Shown here in pieces: positions 60,916-64,000 of a stretch of 64,000 nucleotides of DNA. The notes under the pieces are model-generated. The model worked only from the letters and a program-made list of their open reading frames with translations, was not told where the DNA came from and searched no databases. The first letter of the stretch is position 1. Each line of letters starts with the position of its first letter. A program made the translations under genes and the position numbers. The stretch comes from Haemophilus_A paraphrohaemolyticus_A (GTDB taxonomy: Bacteria > Pseudomonadota > Gammaproteobacteria > Enterobacterales > Pasteurellaceae): the NCBI RefSeq assembly GCF_003253115.1, contig NZ_QEQF01000001.1:496001-560000 (forward strand), in the 5' to 3' direction.

Positions 60916-62847
60916 CTATCTATTCGCATTCTTAATACTCTCAAGCTCTTCCCAGCGTTCAAAAGCCTGTTCAAGTTCGGCTTCTTTATTCGCCAGTGCT
61001 TGTAATTTTTCTTGGGTGTAATCTACCTCTTTGCTGAAGAAATCGGCTGAACTTATCTCTGTTTGTAGAGCTTCAATTTCCGCTTCAAGGGCTTCCATTT
61101 GTGTAGGCAATGCTTCCAGTTCACGTTGTTCTTTGTAAGACAGCTTCACTTTTTTCGCTTCTGTTTTTGGTTTTTCTTGTTTTGTAGACTCGCTTACAAG
61201 CGGTTCATTTTTCTTCTGATTTTGCAATTGTTCTGCTTGATTTGCATGGTAGTTTTGTTGCTGCTGTTTTGCATCAAAATAACCACCGATGTATTGATTC
61301 AACACGCCATTACCTTCAAAGAAATAGCACTCTTCCACGGTGTTATCAATAAATTGACGGTCGTGGCTGACGATTAACAAGGTACCCTGATAATCGGCAA
61401 GTAGCTCTTCTAACAGCTCTAAAGTTTCCACATCCAAATCATTGGTCGGTTCGTCCAGAATCAGTAAGTTATTGGGCTTGAGCAATAATTTTGCTAATAA
61501 AAGACGGTTACGTTCGCCACCTGATAAGGCTTTAACGGGCGTCATTGCACGTTTTGGCGGGAATAAGAAATCTTGCAAATAGCCAAGCACGTGGCGTTTT
61601 ACCCCGTTGACTTCAATGTCTTGCTTGCCGTCGGCAACGTTATCCATCACCGTTTTTTCTAAATCTAACTCTGCACGGTATTGGTCGAAATAAGCTATAT
61701 CTAACTTGGTTCCGCAACGAATTGTACCCGAAGTGGGTTGCAATTCGCCTAATAACAGTTTGATGAAGGTAGTTTTACCGCAACCATTTGGACCAACTAA
61801 GGCGATTTTATCGCCACGTTGAATGGTCGCAGAGAAATTTTTAAGTAGAGTTTTACCTTCCACTTCGTAGTTTGCATTCTCAATTTCAAACACGATCTTA
61901 CCTGAACGGGCGGTGCTATCTAGCTGAATTTTGGCTTTACCCTGCACTTCGCGGCGGTTGCGACGCTCTTCACGCAATTTTTTTAAAGCACAGACTCGCC
62001 CTTCATTACGCGTGCGGCGGGCTTTAATGCCTTGGCGAATCCAAACTTCTTCTTGAGCCAATTTTTTATCGAAAAGCTCATTTTGTAAGGCTTCGACACG
62101 TAAATCTTCCGCTTTGGTCTCTAAATAGAGATCATAGTTGCTTGGGTAAGAAACGAGCTTGCCGCGATCTAAATCGACAATGCGAGTTGCCATTTTGCGA
62201 ATAAATGAACGGTCGTGCGAGATGAAGATAATAGAGCCTTTGAAATTGAGCAATAGATCTTCAAGCCAAGTGATGGCTTCCACATCTAAGTGGTTGGTTG
62301 GTTCGTCTAATAACAGAATATCGGGATCAGCAACCAAGGCACGGGCAAGGGCAGCACGGCGAACCCAACCACCTGAAAGTTCGCAGAGTTTTTTATCTGG
62401 ATCAAGCTCTAGCAATTTCAGCGTATCTTGAATACGGTTTTCAAACTGCCAGCCGTTGTTGTGTTCAAGTTGAGCTTGCACTTGTGACAATTTTGCCAAC
62501 AGCTCATCGCTGTAATCGGTCAACATTTGTTGCGAAATGTGGTGATATTGCTTCAATAAGTCGCTTAAATGGGCGATACCTTCAGCAACATATTCAAACA
62601 CGGTTTCTTGAATATGGCGTGGCGGATCTTGCTCAAGACGTGTCACAATGATGTCTTTTTCAAAAATCAACTTGCCATCGTCTAATTGCACTTCGCCTGC
62701 AAGTACTTTCATTAACGTTGATTTTCCCGCTCCATTGCGCCCCACTAAACAGACTCGTTCGTTAGGTTCAATATGTAATTCGGTATGATCTAAAAGTGGG
62801 AAATCCCCGAAGCCTAAATAGGCGTTTGATAGGTTTAGTAATGCCAT
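60916..62847 (-). CDS. uup: ABC-F ATPase Uup
   Basis: Soluble duplicated ABC ATPase of the ABC-F family, implicated in ribosome function and in limiting transposon excision. 643 residues (E. coli 635). First ABC domain: Walker A GRNGAGKSTL near 37, signature LSGGWVRRAALAR near 160, Walker B DILLLDEPTNHLD. Linker helices are at about 235-310. Second domain: GPNGCGKTTF near 350, LSGGERNRLLLA near 440, LLILDEPTNDLD. The C-terminal coiled coil (about 560-640) with PTQMEALEAEIEALQTEI is the Uup signature. The fusion regulator follows after 35 bp. Confidence 0.94.
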   Translation of the reverse strand: MALLNLSNAYLGFGDFPLLDHTELHIEPNERVCLVGRNGAGKSTLMKVLAGEVQLDDGKLIFEKDIIVTRLEQDPPRHIQETVFEYVAEGIAHLSDLLKQYHHISQQMLTDYSDELLAKLSQVQAQLEHNNGWQFENRIQDTLKLLELDPDKKLCELSGGWVRRAALARALVADPDILLLDEPTNHLDVEAITWLEDLLLNFKGSIIFISHDRSFIRKMATRIVDLDRGKLVSYPSNYDLYLETKAEDLRVEALQNELFDKKLAQEEVWIRQGIKARRTRNEGRVCALKKLREERRNRREVQGKAKIQLDSTARSGKIVFEIENANYEVEGKTLLKNFSATIQRGDKIALVGPNGCGKTTFIKLLLGELQPTSGTIRCGTKLDIAYFDQYRAELDLEKTVMDNVADGKQDIEVNGVKRHVLGYLQDFLFPPKRAMTPVKALSGGERNRLLLAKLLLKPNNLLILDEPTNDLDVETLELLEELLADYQGTLLIVSHDRQFIDNTVEECYFFEGNGVLNQYIGGYFDAKQQQQNYHANQAEQLQNQKKNEPLVSESTKQEKPKTEAKKVKLSYKEQRELEALPTQMEALEAEIEALQTEISSADFFSKEVDYTQEKLQALANKEAELEQAFERWEELESIKNANR

Positions 62848-62961
62848 AAAATTTGTATAAGAAAGTAAAATTGCCCGTATTTTAGCAGATTTGTATAAGT
62901 GAAGTGAGGTAAATAAGTTAAAATGAATCAGAAATCAATACTGTTTTGAGCATAAAAATAC

Positions 62962-62997
62962 AAAAGTCGCTATTATTTAAAATAGCGACTTTTTTAT
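62962..62997 (-). terminator. Terminator after hup
   Basis: AAAAGTCGCTATT and AATAGCGACTTTT form a 13-bp perfect stem with a six-base loop and T-runs on both strands. It separates hup from uup. Confidence 0.88.
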
Positions 62998-63021
62998 TAA
63001 TTAGAGAGATAACTTCTACAA

Positions 63022-63294
63022 TTATTTAACTAAATCTTTTAATGCTTTACCAGCAACGAATGCTGGGATTTTAGCTGCTGCGATTTTGATCTCTTCGCCA
63101 GTACGTGGGTTACGACCAGTACGTGCTGCACGCTCGTTTACTTTGAAAGTACCGAAGCCGATTAATTGAACAGCATCACCTGCTTTTAAGCTTTCAGATA
63201 CTGCTTCTAACGTTGCTTCTAAAGCTGCTTTAGCATCTTTTTTGCTTAAGTTTGCTTTTGCTGCGATAGCATCAATTAATTCACTTTTGTTCAT
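63022..63294 (-). CDS. hup: DNA-binding protein HU
   Basis: Histone-like nucleoid protein of 90 residues. MNKSELIDAIAAKANLSKKDAKAALEATLEAV forms the dimer helices, and the DNA-binding beta arm carries GFGTFKVNERAARTGRNPRTGEEIKI with the intercalating proline at about 63. Its closest resemblance is to the alpha subunit (HupA). Gene order yjaG-hup is the same as yjaG-hupA in E. coli, which supports that. Codon use is highly biased, as expected for an abundant protein. Confidence 0.95.
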   Translation of the reverse strand: MNKSELIDAIAAKANLSKKDAKAALEATLEAVSESLKAGDAVQLIGFGTFKVNERAARTGRNPRTGEEIKIAAAKIPAFVAGKALKDLVK

Positions 63295-63422
63295 AGTTTA
63301 ATCCTCAAAGATTGTTTAGTTATGGCGAAAATCGCCGAAAAGGTTGATATAACTTAGTGTAGCTTAATTCAAAGTTCGAATTTCTCAAATAGGCAAATAT
63401 TATTTTTTATCAAAAAATAATT

Positions 63423-64000
63423 CTACTGGTTAAAAATTATACCAACATTACTTATTCCCGTACTTCTGATCTCATTTTTAAGGTCTAAAATCAAGGGAAC
63501 ATCACGCTCTTCGCATTCGTTGAGTAGGCGGTAAATTTGCCATTGCACATCTAATTCTTCTTGAATTTCTTCTGAGTTTTTTAGCTCAACTTCGCTTAAT
63601 TCTCGTTCATTTTGCATTTCTAAATAGCTTGCAACGGTGCCAAGCGAGATTTGACTAATGCGAATCGCTTGTTCAAGTGTTGAACCTGCAATGATACTAT
63701 GTAGCAACTCAGAAAGGGCTTCGCACGCTTCTTGAGCTGGAAGCACGCCGAAAAATTCATATTCGTTCACATCTGGAATGATGTTTTCCAATTTTTCTAG
63801 CTGATTATCAAAGTTAATTTTCGCTCCTTTAACGGTGAGATGTTCCCAAACAAGATTTAAGATGTTCTGATAGAGCTTCGCATTCTCTTCTTGCTCAGCA
63901 ACGTGGCAGAACATTTGAAAGTTAGGGTACATTCTTTCACACAAACATGCCATAAAGGTAAGGTGTTGCCAAGGTTCAAAGCGTTCTATACGTTTGTGGA
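63423..64000 (-). CDS. yjaG: YjaG family protein (DUF416), N-terminus beyond the window
   Basis: Cytoplasmic protein of unknown function, DUF416 family. The minus-strand frame is open to the window edge: upstream of the internal methionine at 63953 it reads HKRIERFEPWQHLTF, matching the E. coli YjaG N-terminus (LRLERLESWQHVTF). The true start is therefore outside, and about 192 residues are visible. Strongly conserved segments: MACLCERMYPNFQMFC, VKGAKINFDNQLEKLE and the C-terminal NVGIIFNQ. It precedes hup as in E. coli. Confidence 0.9.
   Translation of the reverse strand, partial: HKRIERFEPWQHLTFMACLCERMYPNFQMFCHVAEQEENAKLYQNILNLVWEHLTVKGAKINFDNQLEKLENIIPDVNEYEFFGVLPAQEACEALSELLHSIIAGSTLEQAIRISQISLGTVASYLEMQNERELSEVELKNSEEIQEELDVQWQIYRLLNECEERDVPLILDLKNEIRSTGISNVGIIFNQ

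Overview
This window looks like a chromosomal housekeeping segment of a Pasteurellaceae bacterium. Nearly every protein resembles Haemophilus/Actinobacillus homologues, the DNA is AT-rich, and the 9-mer ACAAGCGGT (usually followed by C) is scattered through genes and intergenic hairpins. That is the Actinobacillus pleuropneumoniae-type DNA uptake signal, not the H. influenzae type (AAGTGCGGT). It points to the Actinobacillus/Mannheimia/Bibersteinia/Glaesserella side of the family. Species cannot be fixed from the sequence alone. I see no rRNA, tRNA, CRISPR array, prophage, transposase gene or plasmid module. No gene-free stretch exceeds about 300 bases.

Layout. 1-3.5 kb: the end of an NCS2 purine permease, then proB, a TSUP exporter and nth. 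3.6-8.7 kb: sdaA converges on a thrA-thrB operon that has a thrL leader peptide and attenuator but no thrC. 8.9-12.1 kb: yajC-secD-secF. 12.2-21.1 kb, minus strand: envC, tamA-tamB and a cydD without cydC. 21.2-28.6 kb: gpmA, a MepS-like peptidase, nfo, a TorD-family chaperone, a small lipoprotein, pckA with a good CRP site, ftsB-ispD-ispF, and mutT. 28.7-31.8 kb: secM-secA, with a divergent SecM arrest peptide. 31.9-34.7 kb: cueR divergent from copZ-copA. 34.8-37.5 kb: rsmD, a DUF440 DNA mimic, tehB, a DciA-like gene and an NlpE-like lipoprotein. 37.7-41.8 kb: fruB-fruK-fruA. 42-45 kb: yhbY, pgpB, nagK, gloB. 45-49.3 kb: hemC-hemD-hemX-hemY. 49.5-55.2 kb: a DMT permease, a short arcB, folA, tcdA, an orphan modC and rnfH. 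55.2-60.9 kb, minus strand: an S/N-oxide respiration locus (torZ/mtsZ-like reductase, pentahaem torY-like cytochrome) behind a strong FNR-type box, preceded by an unusual regulator that fuses a LuxR-type HTH to a periplasmic-binding-protein fold. 60.9-64 kb: uup, hup and the 3' part of yjaG.

The genes reflect facultative anaerobic life: ArcB, an FNR-controlled oxide reductase, PEP carboxykinase under catabolite control, and a fructose PTS. Protein export and outer-membrane assembly are well represented (SecDF-YajC, SecA-SecM, TamAB, EnvC).

The most novel-looking items are: the HTH plus binding-protein fusion regulator next to the oxide reductase operon; a roughly 15-nt motif (ACATAGTAGACAAAA-like) in four convergent intergenic gaps, each time with a hairpin; two loci carrying REP-like hairpin elements with a CCTAGGGC stem, one of which supplies the arcB stop codon; a 173-bp MITE-like inverted repeat just upstream of gloB; and three related terminators sharing an AATCTGCA stem.
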